DNA from: Flaccisagitta enflata | Lineage: Eukaryota > Chaetognatha > Sagittoidea > Aphragmophora | Reading direction: 5' to 3' | Assembly: GCA_965153355.1 (NCBI GenBank) | Contig: OZ231126.1 | Span: forward strand, 95,604,001-95,668,000 | DNA length: 64,000 bases | Shown here: positions 54,631-64,000 of the stretch, in pieces | Layout: each line of letters opens with the position of its first letter | How positions within the stretch are numbered: the stretch's first letter is position 1 | Position numbers and translations under genes: made by a program | Notes under the pieces: model-generated | Databases searched by the model: none | Seen by the model: the letters and a program-made list of their open reading frames with translations, nothing else | What the model was told of the DNA's origin: nothing

Positions 54631-54636
<6 letters not shown>
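54242..54636. other. unique sequence with GAGGAGGAAGA run
   Basis: Contains the leader of the repeat frame and a GAGGATGAGGA stretch at 54425-54470. Nothing else is seen. Confidence 0.5.

Positions 54637-54687
<51 letters not shown>
54637..54687 (+). repeat. (CT)n microsatellite
   Basis: A pure tract of about 25 units. Confidence 0.95.
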
Positions 54688-54689
<2 letters not shown>

Positions 54690-54844
54690 TTTGCTCGAAT
54701 GAATAGAGCCACTGATTCTTCTCATCGAATCTACCAGCTATAGTGCCAGCTATGGTGCCAAGCTGCCGGCGGGGACTCAGTAAAATGTTCTGGGCTCGGC
54801 TTGAGTTATTTGGGCTTGAAAAAAAAAAATGAAAAAACTTTTTA

Positions 54845-55443
54845 CTGTCTGAGAAATAAATATACGGACAGCTGGATAAAAGTTGGCCTTTTTTCTCAAT
54901 GAATGAAGTTTATGTTCAAATAAATCGATTTTCAGGTATTTTGATATATCAAGTGCTTCTGTTTTGAGTTTCTATGGGATTGGTCTACAATCTTTCAAAA
55001 TAAATCAGAGAATCCTTAATTTCTCAATAAGCAACAAAAAAACATTGAATCAGATTGATTTTCTTTTAATATTAGATCATTTCAGAGCGATATGTTTAAC
55101 TGCAACCTTCAATTTTTTCAACAATTTAAAAATTTGTAAAAAATGTGGTCGGATGAGACCAAGCAGAATGATTTTGGTCGATCTGTTTAGATTTAAGAAA
55201 ATTTTAATGTAAGTTGTCCTTGGAAGATTTGAACTGAAAACCTCTAAATTAGAGTTTGGTAAAATGACAGTCTTTCTTCAAAATGCTTTTATTTGAAAAT
55301 GGATTGAGCTACTGAGCACTGCTTGGTCTTGAATAGAAGGTAATTTCTCATATTTTGTTGATCTGCTTTCCTTTTTTTGTTGGAGATTGAAGTTCAGCTG
55401 CTATATTAATGGTAAGGTGTCCGTATATTTATTTCCTAGATAG
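54845..55443. mobile_element. 599-bp TA-flanked MITE
   Basis: The left end CTGTCTGAGAAATAAATATA and inverted right end (CTATCTAGGAAATAAATATA) form TIRs of about 27 bp, ending in CGGACA. TA flanks both sides. It contains gggattggtcta, a motif shared with the elements at 18502 and 61251. No transposase frame. Confidence 0.85.
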
Positions 55444-55601
55444 TAATTTGGTCTGTTAGTCAAAATGTCCTTCCCGAGATATGTCCGTCAAACTGTTTAC
55501 ATGTCCCGTGAATATCATCTTTTCTTCTGATAGTAGTTTCTCCAATACATGCCAATCGCGATTACTAGGTTGAACTAGGTCAGGTTGCTATAATGAAATG
55601 A

Positions 55602-55800
55602 CCAGGCCGTATACAAAGCTACCTGAGTCACGTGCGGGTGGGCAGGGATAGTGATGCAAAAGGCTAATCAAGAATCTGGACCGGGGCAGTTATGCAAAGA
55701 ACGCCCATAAAAGCCGAAAAAGCCAAGTTTACAGACGTGCAGACCAACCGACGAACCATTCGAAGGACCGAGCGCATCATAGAGTTGCGTGCACGCGGAC
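55602..55800 (+). mobile_element. hairpin element, subfamily A, diverged
   Basis: GTATACAAAGCTACCTGAGT, the 5' motif AGTCACGTGCGGGTGGGCAG, then ACCAACCGACG units and the hairpin AGTTGCGTGCACGCGGAC. Confidence 0.75.
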
Positions 55801-56494
55801 AAGTCTGGGTTTCTATCAACGCTTTTCTACCTGCAGCGCTGACTCTCCCGATCCCGTTCATGTATTTTCTGTTATTTGACTGTGTTATCGATAACTCAAC
55901 TACAAGTATTTGGCAAATAAATTTTTGTGTTTGTTTTAAAGCAGGAAACAGTTCAATTATACAAAGATGCTGAGCAAAATGAGCAAGATACTAGAGATCT
56001 AGTAAAAGAAGAAGAAAGGCGACGACGATTAGGAAGAAAAAAGGAGGAGGCACTTTTATTAATCTTCTCTCAGTTCTTCTCGTCATTAAAAGATTAGATT
56101 AAAGGAGGTGAGGTGGGGGAGGAGGAGGAAGAGAATGAGAAGGGGGAGGAAGAAGGGGAGCATCGAGTGAGGTGGAGAACAGAAAATCGACATGGAAAAT
56201 TGGGAGGGGAAAAATAATGGAAGGAAAATGGCCAAAAATTTGCCAATGAGAGAATTTCTATCATATTCATTTCAATCACTGAAAGAAAAAAGAGAGACAA
56301 AGAGAAAGTGAGAATGCGACAGAGTGAAAGCAAAAGAGAAATTCATGATTTACAGATAGAAAATACTTGACATAAGACCGAAGTGCACAACTGAACAGCA
56401 ACAATTATGCGAATATCTTTGTAATACACGATTAATAATGGCTTCTTCACGTCTAAGTTTAAAATATCTGTGTCTTTCTTTCTTTCATTTCTCT
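55801..56494. other. unique sequence, no gene seen
   Basis: A purine-rich GGAGGAGG stretch lies at 56105-56165. No coding frame is supported. Confidence 0.5.
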
Positions 56495-56609
<115 letters not shown>

Positions 56610-56693
56610 CCTTTTTTCTGTTACGCAAAATTTTACGTAGGTAGAAAATGGGGAATAAGGAAGCACCTTACAAAATAAACCGGGCATGAAGAA

Positions 56694-56794
<101 letters not shown>

Positions 56795-56925
56795 AGTTCA
56801 GCATCTGGTAAATGTCGTTTGACAATCTCCCTCTACAGAAAACCCAGAGGACGGAAGCGCGAGGAGGTTAAAACCGGGAAGATTTTACCAGGTGCCGCAT
56901 TATCGGTTCATCAGAACGGGCTGAT

Positions 56926-57682
56926 GGGGGTGATGGGGGTAATGGGGGTAATGGGGGTGATGGGGGTGATGGGGGTGATGGGGAAGATGGGGGTGATGGG
57001 GGTGATGGGGATGATGGGGATGATGGGGATGATGGGGGTGATGGGGATGATGGGGATGATGGGGGTGATGGGGATGATGGGGGTGATGGGGGTGATGGGG
57101 ATGATGGGGGTGATGGGGGTGATGGGGATGATGGGGGTGATGGGGGTGATGGGGGTGATGGGGGTGATGGGGATGATGGGGATGATGGGGGTGATGGGGA
57201 TGATGGGGGTGATGGGGGTGATGGGGGTGATGGGGGTGATGGGGGTGATGGGGGTGATGGGGAAGATGGGGGTGATGGGGGTAATGGGGGTGATGGGGGT
57301 GATGGGGTGATGGGGTGATGGGGGTGATGGGGGTGATGGGGGTGATGGGGATGATGGGGATGATGGGGGTGATGGGGATGATGGGGGTGATGGGGGTGAT
57401 GGGGGTGATGGGGGTGATGGGGGTGATGGGGGTGATGGGGATGATGGGGGTGATGGGGATGATGGGGGTGATGGGGATGATGGGGATGATGGGGGTGATG
57501 GGGATGATGGGGGTGATGGGGGTGATGGGGGTGATGGGGGTGATGGGGGTGATGGGGATGATGGGGTAATGGGGGTGATGGGGGTGATGGGGATGATGGG
57601 GGTGATGGGGATGATGGGGGTGATGGGGGGGCTGGGGATGATGGGGGTGATGGGGGTGATGGGGGTGATGGGGATGATGCGG
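56926..57682 (+). repeat. 9-bp G-rich minisatellite GGGGGTGAT / GGGGATGAT
   Basis: About 84 units. GGGG or GGGGG recurs every 9 bp, so the plus strand is strongly G-quadruplex-prone. The plus frame reads Met-Gly-Val/Met for long stretches and restarts after two 8-bp units near 57300-57320. A leader KPRGRKREEVKTGKILPGAA precedes it but lacks splice support. Confidence 0.95.
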
Positions 57683-58161
57683 TTGTTGAAGGTGTTGAGG
57701 GTGATGGGGTTTTTTGAGGGTGTTGAGGTAGTTGAGGGTGTTGAGGATATTTAAGGAGGGGGATGAGGGGATTAATGTGTTGAGAAAAATGAAGATAACT
57801 GGTGCGGTGTTACCAGTTAAAAGGGATGAGATGGTTGAGGGCGGGAGAGGGGGTGGGGATAAGGGTCGGATGGTAGATCATAAAAAAGTGTTTGGAAAAA
57901 TATCTGAGTGATGGCTAACAACCGATGAGGAGAAGCAGGTCCTGGGTTGAATCATACAAAATAATTGAACAGGTGAAAAAAAAACCCGAAGCCGTTTTCT
58001 GATCGAAACATGAAAAGCGAATCGCTAATTAACGAATATCTTGCTAAAGCTAAAAGGTGCATGACCCAAGGGAAAAATTTACACACTCCGCCCTTCTAAA
58101 AAACGCATAGAAATGCGCCCCCCTAGAAATACCAGACAAATACAAAAGCAGAAGTGAATAA
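57683..58161. other. decaying GTTGAGGGTG edge and unique sequence
   Basis: The 9-bp array decays into GGTGTTGAGG units to about 57760. No gene is seen. Confidence 0.5.
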
Positions 58162-58250
58162 GTAGAAGAAGAAGAAGAAGAAGAAGAAGAAGAAGAAGAA
58201 GAAGAAGAAGAAGAAGAAGAAGAAGAAGAAGAAGAAGAAGAAGAAGAAGA

Positions 58251-58281
<31 letters not shown>

Positions 58282-58327
58282 AGAAGAAGAAGAAGAAGAA
58301 GAAGAAGAAGAAGAAGAAGAAGAAGAA

Positions 58328-58359
<32 letters not shown>

Positions 58360-58366
58360 AAAGAAA
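58162..58366 (+). repeat. (GAA)n microsatellite, about 205 bp
   Basis: About 66 triplets with one GAAAGAAGAGG interruption. Confidence 0.95.
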
Positions 58367-58849
58367 AAGAAAATGATATTATTAATCATAATGATAATAA
58401 TGATAAGAAGAAAATAAGAGGTGATAGCCGACATGCAGAGGCAGAGGACGAGGATAAATAAGAAATTTATGTTCTTTTTTTATAACCCCTTCGTTCCAAA
58501 TTAATAATCTCTTCAACATCGCGTAAACAATGATGACAAGTTTTGAGTGGCGTTTCGAAGAGAAAAAGAAGATGAAGAAGAAGAAAAAAAGAAGTTTGAA
58601 ACAAAGAACAAACGAAAAAAAAAAAAAGATAAAAAGTGGCCGTAGTAGTTTTGAGTAGGTGCCCCTTTCTTTTTTTCCCACATTATTTGGCGCCGATACG
58701 CGGAGTCCTTTTCAAATTCCTTCAAAATCTATATATGGTTAAGATGCCTAGGTAAGAGGCAAAACGGGGAAAAAAAGAAAGGAAAAAGGCAGCCGAGATA
58801 TTCCCATTTGAATGATGGGAGTTAAGGGGTTTATGGAAAGAGAGAAAAA
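58367..58849. other. unique sequence, no gene seen
   Basis: AT-rich with GAAGAA fragments. No supported coding frame. Confidence 0.5.
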
Positions 58850-59228
<379 letters not shown>

Positions 59229-59435
59229 AAAATCCAAAGCCAGGCAAGATTGGTCACCGATGGACCGACCGATAGACTATCTTATTGATGTCGTGCTTAG
59301 AAGAAAGTAAGTAAAAAGCAACGGCTTGATCGATCAGTGATCACGACTGAACGATAAAGATGAAGTCATTTCACTCAGAACATTTATTATCTTTGCTCTA
59401 GATTTTCGAATGCCATCAATTTTCTCTCACAATTA

Positions 59436-60028
59436 CTATCTAGGAAATAGAAATCTTCCCGCACGTTTCAGTCAATAACTCTTGTAAAAATCATCTGATT
59501 GAGAAAAAATTGGTGACAAAAATGAAGCTCTTCAAATTTGTAAGCCATCTACGCAAACCGCATCTTGCTATCCCAATGGGTTCAAAAGTTATCTTACTTT
59601 GAATGAAATCATTCGTTTTGAAGGTTCCTCAATTTGATTTTTTTTACAGTAAGACTTAATCATCAAAAAATTGATAACTCATTTGTTTTTTGATGAATTG
59701 ACAAAAAATTGGTGACCAAACTGAAGAGTTTTTCAAGGGGCATCTTTTTGTATTTTTGCGCAACAAAATCAGCCCAGCCATTTAAAAGTTATGATCACTC
59801 AAAGATGAAAAAAGGGGAAGAAAATTCATCACGCAAAAATGCTGGAAGCTGTCACTCAAAAGTACCTCCAGAAACTCTTACAAATTGCTGAACTGGCTAA
59901 TGGTGGTGGTAATTATGTCAGAGGGAGCTTACATCCATTATTCATTGATTTGCAATCAGCTGATATACGTGATTGTGTCATTAAATGACATGACTGCTTA
60001 GGTGGGAAGATTTCTATTTCCTAGATAG
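59436..60028. mobile_element. 593-bp TA-flanked MITE with internal dimer
   Basis: Perfect inverted ends of about 28 bp starting CTATCTAGGAAATAGAAATC are flanked by TA. Two diverged direct copies of a block of about 206 bp (starting aaaaattggtgac) fill the interior. Confidence 0.88.
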
Positions 60029-60119
60029 TAATTTCTCATCCTTGGACGTCCGTTTTTTTTTTCGTGTTAACAGATTTTCGAACATCATTGGTCGATGATC
60101 AACAACTGGTTTGTTTGTA

Positions 60120-60190
60120 AACAAATAAGCCACCACCCGAAATGCGGGCAATTAATAACTCCGAGATGCTCTACCGAGGTTTGATCGATC
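60120..60190 (-). other. tRNA-like fragment (D-arm/box A similarity)
   Basis: The minus strand reads TCGGTAGAGCATCTCGGAG, closely resembling a tRNA D-arm with box A. No acceptor stem or GGTTCGA box B is found, so it is not a functional tRNA. It may be a decayed tRNA or SINE head. Confidence 0.25.
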
Positions 60191-60414
60191 GATCATCTCA
60201 CCTACGAACCGTTTCTTTTTACGACATGTTCTTTTTTCTTTGACGGTAGAATGTCAGCTTTCGTCTGGTGACTTAACAGGCCAGCTATTATCGTGTCTGT
60301 GTATAGATTGTGACTCAATTACGTAGCCTGATCCGTTCTTATCACTGACTGAAGCCTACCCAATAATTGAGTTGTATCACCTCATTAAAGTCGTTCATTT
60401 ACAATTCCGCCATA

Positions 60415-61025
60415 CTATCTTCGCCAAAAGAAACGCGACACTTTCTATCTAGAATATCTTAGCTTCTAGAGAAGCTAGATACTTTTTAAAAAAAAAGGAA
60501 TTATTCTTCTTCAAAAGATCTTCAAAATGAGTCCAATCTGGTCACTGTGTCTTAAAGCGTTTAAAAATGGCAAGCAGAAGAAGGAAAATAATCATTTTCA
60601 GAATTGATAAAAAATTGTAAAATAAAAGAATAGATCAAATTTTATATGACTTCAACCTTTGTTATCTTAGCTTCTGGAGAAGCTAAATATTTTTTCCAAA
60701 AAAGCAAATTAATCTACATTAAAAAATCTAAAAGGTGGGCGCAATCTGGATTCTGTAGCTCAAGCCGTTTAGAAATGGCAAGCAAAAGAGTAAACCTTTT
60801 TCAAAAATCATAGGCTTGCAAAAATTGTGGACAAATGAGAAAAGGTTATTGCCTCTGTTAATGAAGAAATGCTATATAAATTGCATCTTAGACTCACAGT
60901 CTCGTTTATTTCTTATGAAAATAACTTACTTGACTTCCAAACTCTCTCAGTTATTTAATTTTGTAAGAGTATGGTCAATAAATCATATCATCGCTAGGGT
61001 GTCGCGTTTCTTTTGGCAAAGATAG
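60415..61025. mobile_element. 611-bp TA-flanked MITE with internal dimer
   Basis: Inverted ends of about 27 bp start CTATCTTCGCCAAAAGAAAC (one mismatch between arms), flanked by TA. Two diverged direct copies, period about 203 bp, each contain atcttagcttct(a/g)gagaagct and a caatctgg..tttaraaatggcaagc block. Confidence 0.88.
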
Positions 61026-61063
61026 TATGACTCCTGATCAAGTTTGCGGCCATCACCAACAAA

Positions 61064-61227
61064 CAAAGCCGGATACACGGCTACCCTAGTCACGTGCGCG
61101 TGCGAGTGGGCAGGGGCAGTGATAGGTCACTGGGGCATTTGGGCAGGAGCAGTGAGCTCAAACACGCCGAAAAAGTAGGAATGGAACCGACGGAAGGACG
61201 GTCAAAACGGGGTAAAGAGTCGCGACT
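61064..61227 (+). mobile_element. hairpin element, subfamily A, collapsed hairpin
   Basis: Starts CAAAGCCGGATACACGG and is normal until the 3' end, where the hairpin is reduced to AGTCGCGACT, an exact deletion of the stem centre. Confidence 0.85.
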
Positions 61228-61250
61228 AAAAACCAATGAAAACATGAATA

Positions 61251-61661
61251 CTACTCGACTCAATAAAAAAGCCGCACTTTTAAATGACAAATTGTCACAC
61301 TAAATTTCAAAAAAACTAATCAAAATCTTAGACCATTAGAAAGCTCTTGAAAAGATCTTTCATTTGGCGCCAATCTGGTATTGCTATCTTTTTTCGTTTA
61401 GAAATGGCATTAGTTTGAGTAAAAATGTTGCCTATTTCAGTTTCGCAATCCCTAAGAAAAAAATGTATTTCACCAAAATAATGCTTTTCTTTGCAGAACT
61501 CTAGCTCCTAAACCGTTTGAGATACAGATCTGGGATTGGTCTAGAATGAAAGAAAATTCAAAAATCTGTTAAATCACTTTAACAGAAAAATTTTCAAATA
61601 ATTTTTTTTTCTTATACATCAACTCAAATTAGGGTGAAGCTTTTTTTTTTGAGTCGAGTAG
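61251..61661 (+). mobile_element. 411-bp TA-flanked MITE (uninterrupted relative of 18502-19086)
   Basis: Ends CTACTCGACTCAATAAAAAA and the inverse are flanked by TA. The interior contains ggcgccaatctggtattgc and ttagaaatggca blocks shared with 60415-61025, and it supplies the empty site for the insertion at 18746. Confidence 0.85.
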
Positions 61662-61910
61662 TAGAACTAAAGTATTTATCGTTACTCACCCCCTTTTCAG
61701 TCTTCAGACTACTCTCTAAGTAAATGTGACACCGAAAAAAATTTCAGAAGCAGCGAAAAAAATATTTTAATAGTTACGAGAGCTGGAGGAAGAAAGTTAT
61801 CACAACGAGACAGTTATATCCGTAAACATGCTTTGGAAAAAGCGCAAGGACGACCTTAAAAACGTTAAAAGTGCCGCCACAACTTGAAACGATGATTTCT
61901 AATCGTTTAG

Positions 61911-62110
61911 GAAAAGGGAAACGAAAAGGAAAGGGGAAAGGAAAAGGAAAAGGAAAAACAAAAGCAAAAGCAAAAGCAAAAGCAAAAGCAAAAGCAAAAG
62001 CAAAAGCAAAAGCAAAAGCAAAAGCAAAAGCAAAAGCAAAAGAAAAAGAAAAAGAAAAAGAAAAAGAAAAAGAAAAAGAAAAAGAAAAAGAAAAGGAAAG
62101 GAAAAAAAAG
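61911..62110 (+). repeat. hexamer array: AAAAGG, then AAAAGC, then AAAAAG
   Basis: Three homogeneous blocks of 6-bp units in series, about 30 units in total. The plus frame reads Gly-Lys, then Ala-Lys, then Glu-Lys dipeptides. Confidence 0.95.
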
Positions 62111-62687
62111 GAAAAGGATAAGCAAAGAGGAGCTGGTGTGGAAATGCGATATACAGCAAAGATCCAGTCAAGCTATAATAAAATACTTACTATAAAATAT
62201 GAATTGAGCTGAAACTTAAGACAGTCGAGCACTGCTAGAGCGCACTCACTGTTTTGGCATGCCCGCCCATATAAGGCATATATTTTTCTGTCCAATGAGA
62301 TATTTTGGAGTCATTTGATTACTCATTTCCAAACGGGCTATAAGGTCGCTTTACTTTAGGTAAAAGGCATAATATCTTCCCAGTGACTTGACATGCGTTT
62401 CAGCGAATCAATTGTTCATCCGTTGTTAATTGGAAGAGAAAATTCTATCACAATTATGATAAATCGACGTACAAAAAAGAATAATGATTAAAGCTCAAAT
62501 GGCGAAATGGTTTGTAGCCATTTGCAAATTGTTGCTTCTGTCACTCCCTTAAAACCACAGACGATACGAAAAACCGCATGAATTTGTTTCCATCGTCATA
62601 TCAACTCGTCTGAATTGTCTGATTTGTTTTTTGTTTTGCTCTTTATCTATATTTTGTATTCCCACCTGCCATCGATATATGAGAGAG

Positions 62688-62693
<6 letters not shown>
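62111..62693. other. unique sequence, no gene seen
   Basis: Nothing supported. Confidence 0.5.

Positions 62694-62741
<48 letters not shown>
62694..62741 (+). repeat. (GA)n microsatellite
   Basis: A pure tract of about 24 units. Confidence 0.95.
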
Positions 62742-62743
<2 letters not shown>

Positions 62744-62937
62744 GGTTGTTGGACTTGGGGATGAATCTTTTACTCCGCCCTCGAACATTTGTCATTTCTA
62801 ATTTGAATACGAATTATGACATGAATTAATAAGTCATTCCTGTGATTTATCATATTAAAGCGCTAGTATGCATTTTCGCATTTTGACGTAAAATTTGTGT
62901 TTAATTTAAATCGTTATTCATTTTTTTTATACAAAAG

Positions 62938-62940
<3 letters not shown>

Positions 62941-62989
<49 letters not shown>
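62941..62989 (+). repeat. (GA)n microsatellite
   Basis: A pure tract of about 24 units. Confidence 0.95.
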
Positions 62990-62990
<1 letters not shown>

Positions 62991-63471
62991 ATGAGAATGG
63001 TAATGGGTCGCGGGTGATGCCAAAGAAGTTTATTCAATTCTTTATTAGTCCATATTGGGGGGGAGAGGGGAGAAACATGAAGGAGCGGAGGTGAAGGTTA
63101 GGAGGAGAGGAGAGAGAGGGGAAGTGGAGGGAGAGAGGGGAGAGAGGGAGGGAGTGGGGGACGGGAAGGGCAAGTGGAGGGAAAGGAGTGCAGGGGGAAG
63201 GGAAGGGATAGAAGGGAAGTGGAAGGGCAAGGGCGATTGGAGGGAGAGGAAGGAAGGCGAAAGGAGAGAAGGGGGAGGGGGAGGATAAAGTGGAGAGAAT
63301 GAAGAGGATGATGAGGAGTTGAAAGCCGCGCTCTCCTCAGACCGACGATTAAACGAGGAGGAAGACATAAATGCTCTTGTTTCAATTTGTCAAAGTTTTC
63401 TCATCTAATTTTCATTACATCTGCTTCATACTCGAGAGAAGCCCCGCCAGACCGAAGAATCCAAAACACTA

Positions 63472-63474
<3 letters not shown>
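62990..63474. other. purine-rich GGAGGGAGAGG region
   Basis: From 63058 to about 63310 the plus strand is nearly all purine, with loosely repeated gggaaggg and gtggaggga motifs. No gene is seen. Confidence 0.55.

Positions 63475-63525
<51 letters not shown>
63475..63525 (+). repeat. (GA)n microsatellite
   Basis: A pure tract of about 25 units. Confidence 0.95.
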
Positions 63526-63528
<3 letters not shown>

Positions 63529-63557
63529 CAGATCACAAGAGAATGAAAATCAAGATA

Positions 63558-63655
63558 AAGTAGGGGTGTAGGGGGTGAAGGGGGTGTAGGGGCTGTAGGG
63601 GGTGTAGGGGGTGAAGGGGGTGTAGGGGGTGAAGGGGGTGTGGGGGGTGAAGGGG
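63558..63655 (+). repeat. 9-bp G-rich array GTAGGGGGT / GAAGGGGGT
   Basis: About 11 units with GGGGG every 9 bp, the same period and G-run layout as the 56926-57682 array. Confidence 0.92.
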
Positions 63656-64000
63656 GTCGTGGTGACTTACTCACTCCCCTGACTCTTCCCATGAGTGAAA
63701 AGAACATAGAACAAAGAAAAGCTTCGAATAAGAAAAGAAATTAGGATACAAAAAAGACGAAAAAAACGTCTACTAGGTCTGTTCATCTTTGATAGAACGT
63801 AAGGTTTCGCATAAACGCTCGTCGTCCTTCGTTCATTTTTTTGCCCCCGTCGGTCGAAATCAAAACAAACTCAATCAAAAATGGGCTTCTTCCATTCACA
63901 TATTTTACGATGTTCTCAAAATAAATTCAAATGTATCAGAAAGAAAAGGGACAGATATTTTTGATATCTGTTCTACTTGTTGTGATGTTTCGAAGCCCTT
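63656..64000. other. unique sequence, no gene seen
   Basis: AT-rich at the right edge. Nothing supported. Confidence 0.5.

Overview
The window looks like nuclear DNA from an unidentified eukaryote, probably an invertebrate animal. Support for this is indirect: no prokaryotic gene organisation, extreme microsatellite density, cut-and-paste and possibly rolling-circle-like non-autonomous transposons, and a few exon-like islands bounded by GT/AG splice signals. I recognise no gene by name, and no rRNA, complete tRNA, CRISPR array or prokaryotic operon. Most long open frames are trivial translations of microsatellites such as (GA)n, (CT)n, (TTG)n and (GAA)n and are not annotated as genes.

Three layers make up the sequence. 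(1) Simple repeats: by my count about 45 long (GA)n/(CT)n tracts, plus (TTTC)n, (ATTC)n, (TTG)n, (GAA)n, (AC)n, (ATC)n, (GAC)n, an 8-bp TGTTATAA array and a TTAATC array. (2) Minisatellites: a 54/55-bp array with 217-bp then 109-bp higher-order periods (40.7-41.9 kb), a 30-bp array open in several reading frames (53.1-54.2 kb) and a G-rich 9-bp array (56.9-57.7 kb). (3) Dispersed, transposase-less mobile elements, often nested.

Two element families stand out. The first is a roughly 200-bp element with a terminal hairpin (GTCGCGTG-CACGCGAC in the commonest subfamily), an internal degenerate GGAC-type tetranucleotide array and a 5' subterminal motif that is the inverted copy of the distal hairpin arm. 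Subfamilies have different hairpin sequences, and the 5' motif changes with them. It inserts into T-runs and resembles Helentron/pearl-type elements. The second is a foldback family with long inverted ends (GGGCAGCGGCCCC) around an array of about 20-bp units, ending in AAAAAG, which at two loci runs straight into a (GAA)n tract. MITE-like elements also occur: a hAT-like element with a perfect 8-bp target duplication (19280-20575), three pogo-like elements with TA duplications, and a group of TA-flanked elements clustered at 54.8-61.7 kb.

Layout: 1-7 kb, microsatellites with the best exon candidate (3731-4305, minus strand, its acceptor fed by a (CT)n tract). 7.5-13.9 kb, foldback and hairpin elements and a 657-bp element with a 7-bp duplication. 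15-22.8 kb, several MITEs and the nested hAT locus. 22.8-25 kb, acidic exon-like islands. 25.5-31.9 kb, long (GA)/(CT) tracts, a giant palindrome and AT-rich arrays. 32-39.9 kb, a cluster of foldback copies with nested insertions. 40.7-44.2 kb, the higher-order minisatellite and two back-to-back hairpin elements. 44-52 kb, microsatellites and hairpin elements. 53-64 kb, minisatellites and the TA-flanked MITE cluster. I see no pathway or operon. The coding candidates are isolated exon fragments with no visible functional link.
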